Part shown: positions 1-10,542 of the stretch, piece after piece
Position numbering within the stretch: position 1 is the stretch's first letter
Layout of the letters: each line of letters starts with the position of its first letter
NCBI RefSeq assembly: GCF_027214005.1
Contig: NZ_JAPWGY010000001.1
Span: forward strand, 744,001 to 808,000
Source: Kiloniella laminariae
GTDB taxonomy: Bacteria; Pseudomonadota; Alphaproteobacteria; Kiloniellales; Kiloniellaceae
Direction of reading: 5' to 3'
Length of the DNA: 64,000 nt
The notes under the pieces: generated by a model
Databases searched by the model: none
What the model was told of the DNA's origin: nothing
Seen by the model: the letters and a program-made list of their open reading frames with translations, nothing else
Translations under genes and position numbers: made by a program

Positions 1-66
1 CGCCGGGTCGATGGCGAATGGGTCTATTGCTATCACCAGACCTGTGACGCTAAGCCTGCTTTCTAG
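1..66 (+). CDS. C-terminal end of an unknown protein (partial)
   Basis: Frame 1 is open from the first base to a TAG at 64-66 and encodes 21 residues ending in CDAKPAF. The stretch is rich in W, Y, H and C (GEWVYCYHQTCD), which resembles the last strand of a small extracytoplasmic domain such as an SH3-like fold, but it is too short to assign. It converges with the minus-strand gene that ends at 72. The rest lies outside the window. Confidence 0.5.
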   Translation, partial: RRVDGEWVYCYHQTCDAKPAF

Positions 67-71
67 GGGCT

Positions 72-1199
72 TTATCTCAGGTCAAGCTGCGCGATGTTCA
101 GATAACCGTAATCCCCGTCGGGGGTATAGACGGGATACCAGTTGCCGAAAATCTCGGCACCGGCACGCTGCAGGGGCGCGGCCTGTTCGTCACCATTGAG
201 CCAGATCAGCACCGGGGCGGTTGAGGCCGGACCTACCCGCAGCGCCTGTCGACCGGGCAGGAGGTAAAGCCCTTTGCTTGCCTTTGCCGGGGTGTCTGTC
301 TCTGTCGTGGTCTCGGCTTCGGCTTCGTCCTCGGCTTTGGGCGTAATTTCAGTGACATCAGAAGACGCGGTTTCAGCTTCGGGAGAGGGGGCAGAGCCAT
401 CGCTGCCTGCGGGGACATCACTGTCCTCGATGCTGCCCAGCTGGTAATCAGCCTGGGAGATCAGCAGGATTTCCTGTTGTTTTTCCGGCGGGAAGACGGC
501 CTGTTCCAGAGACATCTCGCTTTCGGTAATCATGCGGTCATAGGCAACAGACAGTGCGCCGGGGTAAAGGGTCATTTCGGTAAAATAATCCCCGGTGACT
601 TCGAACAGCGGCACCGTGCTGCCGGGAGCATAGATACTGACGCGCTGGCTGTGGGCGCCCACATGACAGGCGACCCCGACATAACTTTCCTGTCCAAGAC
701 GCAGGGGGAAGATTCCGTCCGCACTGCAGTTGTCTTCGTCATCCGGGTCTTCTGAAGTGATCTGGCAGAAATGACAGCCGGAGAGATCGACACGGCTGAT
801 GCTGCTGTCGGGATTATTGTCAGCATTGTTTTCCGGATTATTTTCTGGTGTGCTGGCTGGTGACGGGGCAAGGGGTGTCATCAACAGTTGCCACTGGCCC
901 TGTGAGCCTTCGATCCGGTAGGTCCCGGTTCCCCCGGGCAGCGGCAGGGTCTGTCCCTGCTCGGGCATTTCGGCCAGGACGCTCTGCGAAAAAAGTACCA
1001 GGGCCAAAAGCCCGCCAAGCCCTGCCAGATGATCACGACAGCGGGCAGCAGCGAAAGATATAGGGGCACGGAAACGTGCGCGGTTCGGGACAGAGACAGG
1101 TTCGGACAAGAAACGGGCTTTCGGCGGAAAACAGTTGTGGCTGAGGACCGGGCAGAAAATATAGTATTTGCCCGATCGGGTCCACAGGACTTTAACCAA
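72..1199 (-). CDS. Secreted protein with C-terminal SH3-like domain
   Basis: The protein is about 350-375 residues. A positively charged N-region and a hydrophobic stretch (LAGLGGLLALVLFSQSVLA) form a plausible Sec signal peptide cleaved before EMPEQG. The middle has two Cys-containing segments (GCHFCQI, DEDNCSADG) and then a long acidic, Ser/Thr/Glu-rich linker. The last 65 residues (GLYLLPGRQALRVGPAS to YGYLNIAQLDLR) look like a bacterial SH3 domain, which usually binds cell-wall peptides. The start is unresolved: no ATG lies upstream of the signal peptide, so a TTG (1199 or about 1109) must be used. Function unknown; an envelope location is inferred. Confidence 0.6.
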   Translation of the reverse strand: MVKVLWTRSGKYYIFCPVLSHNCFPPKARFLSEPVSVPNRARFRAPISFAAARCRDHLAGLGGLLALVLFSQSVLAEMPEQGQTLPLPGGTGTYRIEGSQGQWQLLMTPLAPSPASTPENNPENNADNNPDSSISRVDLSGCHFCQITSEDPDDEDNCSADGIFPLRLGQESYVGVACHVGAHSQRVSIYAPGSTVPLFEVTGDYFTEMTLYPGALSVAYDRMITESEMSLEQAVFPPEKQQEILLISQADYQLGSIEDSDVPAGSDGSAPSPEAETASSDVTEITPKAEDEAEAETTTETDTPAKASKGLYLLPGRQALRVGPASTAPVLIWLNGDEQAAPLQRAGAEIFGNWYPVYTPDGDYGYLNIAQLDLR

Positions 1200-1233
1200 A
1201 GAACCTTGTCAGGAAAATATGACGGCAAGAGCG

Positions 1234-1269
1234 GATGGCCTGGGCGCGGGAGGGGGCGCCCAGGCCATC
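1234..1269 (-). terminator. Strong hairpin downstream of the 1344-2828 gene
   Basis: GATGGCCTGGGCGC (1234-1247) pairs perfectly over 14 bp with GCGCCCAGGCCATC (1256-1269) around an 8-nt loop. It lies just past the stop of the minus-strand gene ending at 1344. There is no clear U-tract, so it may be a transcript-stabilising or bidirectional terminator hairpin. Confidence 0.5.
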
Positions 1270-1280
1270 ACATCGAAAAC

Positions 1281-1335
1281 CGGATCCCCTGCTGGATCTT
1301 CTGCTGGATCCTGTGCCGGATCCTGTACGGGATGC
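1281..1335. repeat. Degenerate short tandem repeat (GGATCCTGT-like)
   Basis: Four imperfect copies of a 12-15 bp unit around GGATCYTGYRC occur in a row between the 1234 hairpin and the following gene. It belongs to the class of short tandem duplications seen repeatedly in this window. Confidence 0.6.
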
Positions 1336-1343
1336 CCTGTGCC

Positions 1344-2828
1344 CTAGGGAGCTTTGCGCTGTTTCAGGCGGGCAGGGTTCTGGCTTTTCTGTTGCGGGTT
1401 TTCCTGTTTTTGCTGCAGCAGGGGGGCTGTCCGGAGCGTGGGGCGCGGGATGAGGTTCTGCCGGGCAGGAGCTGTTGGGGCAAAGCCGTCTGCGGCACTC
1501 CCTGCGAGGGGAGAGGCTGTGATCGGGCGACAGGTGAAAACGCTGGTTTTCTCGACACTGTCGACCACATCGCCGCTGGCATTGGTGACATTCAGCCGGA
1601 AGGTAACGGACTGTTGCATGAAGGCCAGACCGTCCCAGGACAGGCTGTGGGGACCCTGAAAAAAGACGGTTTCTTCCTGGTCAATGGTATAGGCTTTCAG
1701 GGCTTTAATTGCGCCTTCGGCCAGAATTGCGGCCGCGCCTGATGATTTCCCCCGACCTGCGAGTTTGCCAATCAGGTTCAGGTTGTCCGGGCAGGCCATG
1801 CCCCGGTGGATGGCTTCCTTCTGAACGGCGACCACAAGGCTGGCCTCTGGTGGCAGATGGGTCATCAATTCGTCGGGGGCGGCGCTGCAGTTGACCTCGT
1901 AATCAGCCCAGTTTGACAGAAAGGCATGGCTGCTGCCGATCATCCGGACTTTGCCATCTGCCGTGTCGGCACTGACGGGATAGCTGTGTTCAAAGCTGCT
2001 TTCGCCAAATCCGTTGGTGGTGATGGTTTTTTCATCACTTTGCTGGCCTGTGTTGTCGTGATAGCGGAACTTGACCTGTTTATGGGGCTCGGCAGAAATG
2101 ATCTGTCCGGTGAGTGTCATTTCACAGGCACCGCTGATGTTGCTGATCTGGGCTGTCTGGGCGGAAAGAGTTGCGTCTTCGATGGTCTGGACCACCGGGC
2201 TGAGAGAGGTATCGCGTTTTAGACAGGTAACGGTGATCGCCTTGAAAGCGTTCCAGCTGTCGACCTCTTCCGGTGTTTGCTGGCCGGTAATCCCTGTTGT
2301 GCTGTAATCCAGATTGCCGCGCACCGCGATTTTAGCTTCCCGGTTCTGGGCAAAGATTGCGCTGTTGTCCAGCCCCTGTCCGGCCAGTCTTGCAGCTTCG
2401 GCATTGCAGGCTTCGACGGCCAGAAAACCATAGCTGTCACTGTCGAGAAAGAAAGGGGCGGCGGTGTTGACCGACTTGGGGCGGGGGCGGGAATAGCTTG
2501 CGCTGTCGCCGTCGTTTTCAAACACGAGCCAGGCACCGGGATGCGCTGGATTGTCAGGCTCCAGGGCAAGGGAAGGCCAGCTTTTCCAGCTTTTGACCCG
2601 CCCGGATATTCCGGCGTCAATCTGGACGATAAAGGCTCCTTGCAGCGGCGCCGTGGGAGAAACAAGGGAAGTATATCTGTTGCCGTTGTTGGCAACAGAT
2701 ACATCAGGGTTGCTCATCCACTGCAAAAAGGTATCGGCGCTGTCGGCAGCAGCCAGAGAGGGATAAAGCGCTGGAAAGAGGGTTCCGGCGAGCAGGAGGC
2801 TGGTACAGGAGAGATATCTGTTTTTCAT
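1344..2828 (-). CDS. Secreted protein of unknown function, about 494 aa
   Basis: The ATG at 2828 is chosen because MKNRYLSCTSLLLAGTLFPA begins a good Sec signal peptide ending near SLAAADS, with GGGAAC upstream; the frame stays open further upstream without a signal sequence. The mature part has no domain I recognise. It contains several Cys (EACNAEAA, SGACEMTL, YEVNCSAA, CPDNLNL, FTCRPI), which suggests disulfides in the periplasm. The tail is Gln/Pro/Lys-rich and ends near a microrepeat. Two small two-helix membrane genes lie upstream on the same strand. Confidence 0.6.
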   Translation of the reverse strand: MKNRYLSCTSLLLAGTLFPALYPSLAAADSADTFLQWMSNPDVSVANNGNRYTSLVSPTAPLQGAFIVQIDAGISGRVKSWKSWPSLALEPDNPAHPGAWLVFENDGDSASYSRPRPKSVNTAAPFFLDSDSYGFLAVEACNAEAARLAGQGLDNSAIFAQNREAKIAVRGNLDYSTTGITGQQTPEEVDSWNAFKAITVTCLKRDTSLSPVVQTIEDATLSAQTAQISNISGACEMTLTGQIISAEPHKQVKFRYHDNTGQQSDEKTITTNGFGESSFEHSYPVSADTADGKVRMIGSSHAFLSNWADYEVNCSAAPDELMTHLPPEASLVVAVQKEAIHRGMACPDNLNLIGKLAGRGKSSGAAAILAEGAIKALKAYTIDQEETVFFQGPHSLSWDGLAFMQQSVTFRLNVTNASGDVVDSVEKTSVFTCRPITASPLAGSAADGFAPTAPARQNLIPRPTLRTAPLLQQKQENPQQKSQNPARLKQRKAP

Positions 2829-2947
2829 AAGAGTGTTCCCATCGCGAGTTACACAAGAAGTCCGGTTAACGGCGAACCTGTTGGTTGGTCGGGCCAAGGC
2901 GAGGGGAGGTTCAATCTTTTGGGTGTGATCAGCTGCAGGGGCGCCAA

Positions 2948-3196
2948 TCAGCCGGGGGGATGTTGACGTTTTTTCCTGATTTTTCTGTAAGCCAGCCAGG
3001 CAAAAGTCAAGCAGCCAGAGGCAATCAGTCCCCAGCCGGACAAGCCCGCAATTCCCCGGAAAAATCCGTATCGGCCATAGCCGGATGACGGGGGGCTTAT
3101 GGCGTATAGATAAAGGGCTATACCGGTGAGGATCAGAAAACTGCCGATAAAGAGGGGCCGGCATGAACCTGTTTTGGGATCAGTGTTGTCTGCCAT
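2948..3196 (-). CDS. Small two-helix membrane protein A
   Basis: An 82-residue protein. The internal ATG at 3196 is preferred over 3223 because GAGG sits 6 nt before it. Two predicted membrane helices (LFIGSFLILTGIALYLYAI and IAGLSGWGLIASGCLTFAWLAY) flank a Gly/Tyr-rich loop, and the C-terminus is basic. It is clearly paralogous to the protein at 3259-3528: the GSFLILTGIALY and LSGWGLIA blocks are shared. No function is known. Confidence 0.6.
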   Translation of the reverse strand: MADNTDPKTGSCRPLFIGSFLILTGIALYLYAISPPSSGYGRYGFFRGIAGLSGWGLIASGCLTFAWLAYRKIRKKRQHPPG

Positions 3197-3258
3197 TTTG
3201 TCCTCATTTGATTTATTCCCCATGATTTATGCACGGTCACATCAGGGCGCAGGGGGGA

Positions 3259-3528
3259 TCAATCGGAGGGGCGGCGGAAGGCTGAGATGATTTTCCTGAG
3301 GGCGATCCAGCAGAAAACCAGGAGACCCAGAGCAATCAGTCCCCAGCCGGACAAGGCCAGAAGCCCCCAGAAAATTCCCGCCATGGCTACTCCAGAGGCC
3401 GGGCCGCTCATGGCATAAAAGTAGAGGGCAATACCGGCAAGTATCAGAAAGCTGCCGATAGACAGGAGCCCCCGCGTACTGGGCCGGGTGTCAGGGCTTT
3501 TGGGGTGTTCAGGGATTTCATTCTTCAT
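3259..3528 (-). CDS. Small two-helix membrane protein B (paralogue of A)
   Basis: An 89-residue protein with helices SIGSFLILAGIALYFYAM and LLALSGWGLIALGLLVFCW. It is about half identical to protein A downstream, so the two arose by tandem duplication. Its ATG shares one base with the TAA of the upstream membrane gene (TAATG at 3526-3530), which indicates translational coupling. Function unknown. Confidence 0.65.
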   Translation of the reverse strand: MKNEIPEHPKSPDTRPSTRGLLSIGSFLILAGIALYFYAMSGPASGVAMAGIFWGLLALSGWGLIALGLLVFCWIALRKIISAFRRPSD

Positions 3529-4556
3529 TACGTCACGACCTCAAGGCAATAGGGGGCTTCGTCATAGGAACCCGGAATGACCTTGGGGTCAAAGTCCCGG
3601 ATGCGCAGGGCAAGGGCGGTTTGGTTTTCCAGTGACCGGTCTGCCAGCTCCCGGCTTTTGCTTTTCGGGTCTTCGCAGATCCAGGTCATGTAAACCGCGG
3701 GTTTGAAAGGGGCACCAAGTTTGACCAGATAGGTTATGAAACTGAGTTTGGCCCGCTGGTTTTTACGGTTGCGATGATAATGAAACCGGCGGGCCAGCAC
3801 TTGCCCCTGCATTTCGTATCCCGGCCTTATTCTGGCCGGGATGGTCAGCGCCCGCGGGCTGTCTCCGATGTCGAGCGCCATCTTTGCAGGACGAAACAGC
3901 CGGAACAGAAAAACCAGGGAGACAAAGAGAAGGAGAAGCCCGGCTGACCAGGGATAAAAGGCAAAGCTTTGCTGTTGCACGAGCAGACTGGCAATCCCTT
4001 CGATATTGGTATTGTTGCTGGTGATGAAGCCGGGGAAGAGCCCGTTTTCGAAGGCATAGATCTTGAGAACAAAAAGGTTGGTGACCGAGGCAAAAAAAGC
4101 ACAGATCAGACAGCTGACCAACAGGATAACCGCGCGGGCGGGCTGGAATTCCAGCGGGGAATAAAACCGCCCTCTGTAGCGGGTGATCATGATCTGACGG
4201 TAAAGGCTGTCGATCCCGGCAGCCCCGAAAAAAGCAAAGTCACCGGGCAGGTAGTTCTCTTCTTGGGGGCGGGATGACCTGGCAAGATAGATCCCCTTGT
4301 CCAATGCCAGGCCGAGATAGATAAAAACCTCTTTTGTCCCGCAGAGCAGCGCGGCGAGATTGTGCGCGACCAGACCGAAAATCAGGGCGGCGACAAGCAG
4401 CAGGAAATTCATGCCCAGACAGAGGGCGCGAAGTTCGCCATAGCCCCACCAGCTGACGAGCAGGTCTGACAGAGGGATCTGGAACAGTGCCTGGGACAGA
4501 CCATTGAAAAAGAGAATATAGGTGGCAAGAAAACCGATGAAGCCCAGAACGACCAT
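3528..4556 (-). CDS. Membrane protein of unknown function, about 342 aa
   Basis: Start ATG at 4556, five bases after the upstream stop codon; the frame also opens at 4601, but that would overlap the upstream gene. At least four hydrophobic segments are visible: the N-terminal VVLGFIGFLATYILFF, one near residue 60, AVILLVSCLICAFFASV, and WSAGLLLLFVSLVFLFRL. A soluble C-terminal third (from about residue 245) is basic and ends in CLEVVT. It lies between a secreted protein gene and the small membrane-protein pair, with tight spacing on both sides, so these form one operon. No family recognised. Confidence 0.6.
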   Translation of the reverse strand: MVVLGFIGFLATYILFFNGLSQALFQIPLSDLLVSWWGYGELRALCLGMNFLLLVAALIFGLVAHNLAALLCGTKEVFIYLGLALDKGIYLARSSRPQEENYLPGDFAFFGAAGIDSLYRQIMITRYRGRFYSPLEFQPARAVILLVSCLICAFFASVTNLFVLKIYAFENGLFPGFITSNNTNIEGIASLLVQQQSFAFYPWSAGLLLLFVSLVFLFRLFRPAKMALDIGDSPRALTIPARIRPGYEMQGQVLARRFHYHRNRKNQRAKLSFITYLVKLGAPFKPAVYMTWICEDPKSKSRELADRSLENQTALALRIRDFDPKVIPGSYDEAPYCLEVVT

Positions 4557-4560
4557 GCTG

Positions 4561-5157
4561 TTATTCCTTCGGGCCAAAGGCCAGCCAGCAGAGGGCATCA
4601 AGGGGACGGCCTTGCCTGTTCCTGATCAGCTTTTCACAGCTGAGCCGGACCAGCGGGTAATCGGCATCATCAGCAGGAAGGCGAAAGGGATCAAGGGTGC
4701 CTGAAACCATCAGGTCGATCTCAAGATCCTCCAGAACCTTGTTATCGGGATCATCCGGTGTGGTTCCGGCAACAGGGAGAAGGGCAAGATAATCGCCAAT
4801 CCAGTCGTATTCATCCAGCCTGCCAATAAAAACCGAGGTCAGCCGAGGCGGGCTGGGCTGTTGTTTATAGACGGCAAAGGCACTTTTCAGACTGTCGGAA
4901 ACGGTAGTCTCCCGGGGAGAACAGCGGTGCCGGATGCCAGCTTCATCGCGGGTAAAGGCATCGAACCGGAGCGCCGCAGTATTGCTTTGTATGTCATGAA
5001 AGGCGCTGATGTCGATCTGGCAATCCGCGAACTGTTCCGAAAACAACAGGTTTTCTTCTGCCGACGCACTGCGCAGGAAAAGGATGACAAACAGCAGGGG
5101 AGCAAGGAAGAGCGGGCTTCTGTGCTGGTCCAATTCTCTGGTTCCTTTTCTATACAT
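4561..5157 (-). CDS. Secreted protein of unknown function, 198 aa
   Basis: Residues 14-33 (SPLFLAPLLFVILFLRSASA) form a signal peptide cleaved before EENLLF. The mature protein is acidic with three or four Cys and no recognised motif. The start lies inside a tandem copy of ATGTATAGAAA, so the second unit supplies the ATG. It is the first gene of a minus-strand operon running to 2948 and diverges from the tyrosine phenol-lyase leader. Confidence 0.55.
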   Translation of the reverse strand: MYRKGTRELDQHRSPLFLAPLLFVILFLRSASAEENLLFSEQFADCQIDISAFHDIQSNTAALRFDAFTRDEAGIRHRCSPRETTVSDSLKSAFAVYKQQPSPPRLTSVFIGRLDEYDWIGDYLALLPVAGTTPDDPDNKVLEDLEIDLMVSGTLDPFRLPADDADYPLVRLSCEKLIRNRQGRPLDALCWLAFGPKE

Positions 5158-5358
5158 TTTCTATACATTTTCTGTGCATTGCTCTGGTGTGGCGGTTTGG
5201 CCCGCAGCCGTGTCAATCAAGGTAACTTGAATAGGTCGGAGCGGGGGTGAAAAAGGTTCAAGGGCCAGATGTTTTTTCTGATATCGGCCTATCTGTTCTT
5301 GGTCTCCACTCCATCACTACTCCATCTCTGCTCTGGGAGGAAAAAATCGGATCAGAGA

Positions 5359-5374
5359 CTTGACCGGGGTCAAG
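5359..5374. promoter_or_regulatory. Perfect dyad CTTGACC-GG-GGTCAAG upstream of tpl
   Basis: Seven-base arms separated by GG lie 150 bp upstream of the tyrosine phenol-lyase start. The size and spacing suit a dimeric regulator. The regulator is not identifiable here, and no TyrR-like TGTAAA-N6-TTTACA site is visible. Confidence 0.4.
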
Positions 5375-5445
5375 TTCAGGGACGCCAGCCCGGGGCTAGA
5401 CTGACCAGGTTGGCCACTTGTTCGAGCGCAATCTCCAAGGGTTGA

Positions 5446-6903
<1,458 letters not shown>

Positions 6904-6918
6904 AAGGAAAAATTAATC

Positions 6919-6937
6919 TTAACTTGAAATAAGTTAA
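6919..6937. promoter_or_regulatory. Dyad TTAACTT-N5-AAGTTAA after tpl
   Basis: A perfect 7-bp inverted repeat begins 16 bp after the tpl stop, in an AT-rich spacer. It could be an operator for the lysE-type gene downstream or part of the tpl 3' end. Confidence 0.3.
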
Positions 6938-6968
6938 CTAAACAAAAAGTGTGTGTTTTATTGCTGCC

Positions 6969-7000
6969 CCCCTCCGAAACAACGGGCTGTTTCGGAGGGG
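6969..7000 (+). terminator. 13-bp GC-rich hairpin between tpl and the LysE-type gene
   Basis: CCCCTCCGAAACA (6969-6981) pairs perfectly with TGTTTCGGAGGGG (6988-7000) around ACGGGC. No T-run follows on the plus strand, so intrinsic termination is uncertain, but position and strength suggest the tpl 3' end. Confidence 0.5.
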
Positions 7001-7101
7001 CAGGCTTGTCCGGCGCAAGAGCCGGTTGCCCCGATCCGGGAAAAGGATCAAACTGATCTGCCCGGTTTTCCTGATGTATCGGGTTTTCTATGGAGGGGAT
7101 C

Positions 7102-7737
7102 GTGCCGTCTCTTGATCTTATGCTTCCCTTGCTGGTGGCGTCAGTCCTGCTTGCTGTTACCCCTGGTCCCGGAATGCTTTACACCACTGCCCAGACAATC
7201 AGCCGGGGCCGAAAGTCCGGGCTTTATGCGGCGGTTGGCCTTCATCTTGGAAGTTACCTGCACATTCTGGGGGCAGCCTTCGGTCTGTCCCTGCTGCTTG
7301 TCGCGGTTCCTTTTGTCTATACGATTGTGAAATTTGTTGGGGCCGGATACCTTGTCTGGATGGGGGGCAGGTATCTGACGACGAGCTTGTCCGGGGCTGT
7401 GACAAGCGGTGAGGCCGGGGGAGGCGATCACGTCAAGGCGTTGAAAGAAAGCGCCCTTGTCGAGGCGCTTAATCCAAAATCCGCGCTCTTCTTTATTGCT
7501 TTCCTGCCCCAGTTCACTGATGTAAACGCGGCTTTTCCGATCTGGCTGCAAATCCTTGTGCTCGGCGTTATTGTGAATGTCGTCTTTTCAATCGCAGAAG
7601 TGGGATATGTGCTGCTGGCTGGCAGGGCAACCCAGTTCTTTCAGAACGCCCCGACAGCGGCACGGTGGCTGCCCCGACTGGGGGGCGGCATTCTGGTGGC
7701 TCTGGGGATCAGGCTTGCGACCTCGGATCTTCGCTGA
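7102..7737 (+). CDS. LysE/RhtB-family amino-acid exporter
   Basis: An inner-membrane protein of about 211 residues with six predicted helices. The family hallmark TPGPGML appears in the first helix region, and the start of the second helix block matches RhtB proteins (SRGRKSGLYAAVGLHLG). Members export amino acids or homoserine lactones. The GTG at 7102 is chosen because GGAGGGG ends three to five bases before it; an ATG at 7090 would include that site inside the gene. The substrate cannot be read from sequence. Its place after tpl makes aromatic amino acids or breakdown intermediates possible, which is inference. Confidence 0.85.
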   Translation: MPSLDLMLPLLVASVLLAVTPGPGMLYTTAQTISRGRKSGLYAAVGLHLGSYLHILGAAFGLSLLLVAVPFVYTIVKFVGAGYLVWMGGRYLTTSLSGAVTSGEAGGGDHVKALKESALVEALNPKSALFFIAFLPQFTDVNAAFPIWLQILVLGVIVNVVFSIAEVGYVLLAGRATQFFQNAPTAARWLPRLGGGILVALGIRLATSDLR

Positions 7738-7806
7738 TTTTCCCGCGACCCGGAAAGATAAACCCGACAGGCCGACCAGATAAAAATCCGGATAAAAGAT
7801 CCAGAT

Positions 7807-7842
7807 AAAAAAGCCCCCGGAGCAGCCTGTTGCTTCGGGGGC
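7807..7842 (-). terminator. Rho-independent terminator of the BCCT gene
   Basis: GCCCCCGGAGCA and TGCTTCGGGGGC form a stem of about 12 bp (7813-7842) with one wobble. A run of six A (7807-7812) becomes the U-tract on the minus strand, just past the BCCT stop codon. Confidence 0.85.
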
Positions 7843-7893
7843 AGTTCGCAAGCTGACTTACTTGCAGGGTAGATTCTTGATTGTGCCGAACGG

Positions 7894-9495
7894 CTACATC
7901 AACTTGCGTTCGGCACTCAATCCTTTCCAGATGCTGACGCACATGAGCAGCAGCACCGCGGCGAAGGGGAAGCCTGTTGTCACCGCCATGGCCTGAAGTG
8001 CGGCCAGTCCGCCGCCAAGCAACAGGGTGATGGCAACCAGCCCCTCGAACACACACCAGAACACCCGTTGCGGCATGGGGCCATCGGTCTTGCCGCCAGC
8101 GGTGATGGTATCGATCACCAGTGAACCGGAATCAGAAGAGGTCACAAAGAACACCACCACCAGAATAATGCCGATGGCTGAGGTGATCTGGGTCAGGGGC
8201 AGTTCGGACAGCATGGCAAAGAGCCGCAGTTCGGTTGCCGCATCCTGTGCCCCGCTGTAGCCATCAACCACAATCTGGCTCAGGGCTGTGCCGCCAAAAA
8301 CCGTCATCCAGAGTGCGCAGACCAGTGAAGGGATCAGCAGCACACAGATGACGAACTCGCGCACGGTCCGGCCCCGGGATACCCGGGCGATAAACATGCC
8401 GACAAAGGGCGACCAGGAAATCCACCAGGCCCAGTAGAACGAGGTCCAGCCCTGGCTGAAATTGGCATCGGTCCGGCCAAAGGGATTGGACAGGGCGGGC
8501 AGGTTGGTGACATAAGCCCCCAGACCTGAGAAGAAACCCTTGAGCAGATCTGCGGTCGGGCCGACCAGCAGCACAAAGACCAAAAGCAAAAAGGCCAGCA
8601 CCATGTTGATTTCCGAGGCCCGTTTGACCCCGCCATCCAGACCGCGCACCACGGAAATCAGGGCAACGGCTGTTATCCCGATGATCAGGATGATCTTGGT
8701 GCCGCTGCTGTCGTCGATACCAAAGAGGAAGTTCAGCCCGGCATTGGCCTGTGATGCGCCAAACCCCAGCGATGTCGCCAGACCAAACAGGGTCGCCAGC
8801 ACCGCCAGTACATCAACCATGTGACCGAACCAGCCCCAGACCCGATCGCCAAACAGCGGGAAAAAGGCCGAACGGAGCGAGAGCGGCAGCCCCCGGTTAT
8901 AGCTGAAAAATGCCAGGGCCAGCGCAACCACGGCATACATGGCCCAGGGGTGAAGCCCCCAGTGATAGATCGTGGCAGCCATACCCAGCTGTGCAGCCGC
9001 GGCAGGATCGCCCGGAGCCCCGGCCAGTGGTGCCCAGCTTTCAGCTGTCCCTGCGGTTTCTGCGACAGAACTGGCATAGTGGGAAATCGGTTCGGATACA
9101 CCAAAGAACATCAGGCCGATCCCCATGCCCGCGGCAAAGAGCATGGCGAACCAGCCCGCATAGCCGTAATCAGGCGTGGCATCCACACCACCCAGACGTA
9201 CAGCACCAAGCGGCGTGACCACCAGCAACAGACAGAAAAGGACAAAGAGGTTGCCGGCGGACAGGAAGAACCAGTCAAAATTGACGGTGACCCATCCTCG
9301 CATAGAATTGAAAAGTTCGGTGGCGGCCTGGGGTACCATCAGGGTACCAAGGACAAAGGCGACAATGGCCAGTCCGGAAATCAGGAATACGGGATTGTGG
9401 ATATCAAGACCGAAAGGGCCGATCTGGGTCTCGATATTGTCCTGGCCAACTTCAAAGTCGGTTTCTGTTTCACCAGGATTTGTCTGGTCAGACAT
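7894..9495 (-). CDS. BCCT-family transporter (betaine/choline/carnitine type)
   Basis: A 533-residue inner-membrane protein with about twelve helices. The family signature in helix 8 and the amphipathic region is clear: FYWAWWISWSPFVGMFIARVS followed by RGRTVREF. The glycine-rich stretch (AGMGIGLMFFGVSEPI) of helix 3, common in sodium-coupled BCCTs, is also present. The acidic N-terminus is short, and there is no long regulatory C-terminal tail, so osmotic activation of the BetP kind is not evident. Members take up quaternary ammonium compounds such as glycine betaine or DMSP for osmoprotection or carbon. Monocistronic, with its own terminator. Confidence 0.92.
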   Translation of the reverse strand: MSDQTNPGETETDFEVGQDNIETQIGPFGLDIHNPVFLISGLAIVAFVLGTLMVPQAATELFNSMRGWVTVNFDWFFLSAGNLFVLFCLLLVVTPLGAVRLGGVDATPDYGYAGWFAMLFAAGMGIGLMFFGVSEPISHYASSVAETAGTAESWAPLAGAPGDPAAAAQLGMAATIYHWGLHPWAMYAVVALALAFFSYNRGLPLSLRSAFFPLFGDRVWGWFGHMVDVLAVLATLFGLATSLGFGASQANAGLNFLFGIDDSSGTKIILIIGITAVALISVVRGLDGGVKRASEINMVLAFLLLVFVLLVGPTADLLKGFFSGLGAYVTNLPALSNPFGRTDANFSQGWTSFYWAWWISWSPFVGMFIARVSRGRTVREFVICVLLIPSLVCALWMTVFGGTALSQIVVDGYSGAQDAATELRLFAMLSELPLTQITSAIGIILVVVFFVTSSDSGSLVIDTITAGGKTDGPMPQRVFWCVFEGLVAITLLLGGGLAALQAMAVTTGFPFAAVLLLMCVSIWKGLSAERKLM

Positions 9496-10542
9496 TTGCT
9501 TCTCCCCAAGTTATTTTTTTTCTCTGCGATTTGCTCCTTTATGACAAAACCATGACAAGCCTACGCCGAAAATGACGGCTTTGAGAAGTGATTTTTTTAA
9601 GCTTTTGATAGCGCGTTGATATAGATATTGTATTTTTTATAATTGTAGGTTCCATATTTTGTGTTTTGTCACCCTTGATGCTTTCCAGCTTCCTTTTGTG
9701 TCATTTCGGGTCTTTTGCCGCTTTTCAGAGCCTGTCCCGGGGATGCCGGCTGTTGATCTTTGGCTTCTCTCCCTGTCTGCTGATCTTCAGGGACTGCCGA
9801 TTTTCAAGGTCTGCCGATCTTCAGGTGCCGATCATGGCATCTTTTTCGGAAAAGCCGTGCTTGGGTTTGCCTGTGTCAAAGAGGGGCGGCTGTGTTCTGG
9901 TTGTGTCTTTTGGGGCACTTCAGAGGGCTGAAGGGAAAAGAATTACCCCCGGGGGTTTAATTTCCGGCGGTCTGCCCTATATGGTTGCCTGATATCGGAG
10001 CCAGTAATATCGCCAGTAATATAGCCTGTAATTCTGCGCGGGTATTTTGCGCAGGTATTTTGGGGGGAGGCTTTTCTCCGTATTCGGGGCGGTATTTGGG
10101 TGAACCTGCTGCGGCGGGTAGCGGGCAGGAGCCAGCGCAGAGGCCCGGAGAAAATCAAAGATTTTCCCGTATTGAGCAAAGCCGTCGATGAGATGGGCTC
10201 AGGCCGCGGGCTTGCCTTCCGGCTTGTCATTCTGCTGGTTTGACCTGATTGTGACAGGTAATTTATGTCGAGCCATGTTGATGAGTCTATGGCATTTATT
10301 GTTTTATTTCAACCATGTGAGAGAGTTAGGGGAATGTGGAGAGCAGCTGTTATCTCTGGTATGCTTGCAGGATTTCCACCTATGTCAAACGGACATATCC
10401 AGGAGGGTCGCTGCTCTGTTATACTGAGTCGGGTTCTCCTGTTTTTTTCAATCAGAAATTGGTTGTTTTGGCGAAAATGATCTGCAAGCCTCTATCTGGA
10501 CAAATGAACACTATGATGTTGAATTTTAAAGAGGTGTTGGGG
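9496..10542. other. Long intergenic region with no recognisable gene
   Basis: About 1 kb separates the BCCT gene and the first solute-binding-protein gene, which diverge. 9540-9660 is AT-rich and probably holds the BCCT promoter. 9770-9830 has short repeats around TGCCGATCTTCAGG, and 10000-10065 has repeats around CAGTAATAT and GCGCRGGTATTTT. Open frames here have unconvincing composition and no RBS. Confidence 0.5.

Noticed and set aside
6969-7000. Definite intrinsic terminator of tpl
   Set aside because: The stem is strong but no U-tract follows on either strand, so it is listed only with moderate confidence.
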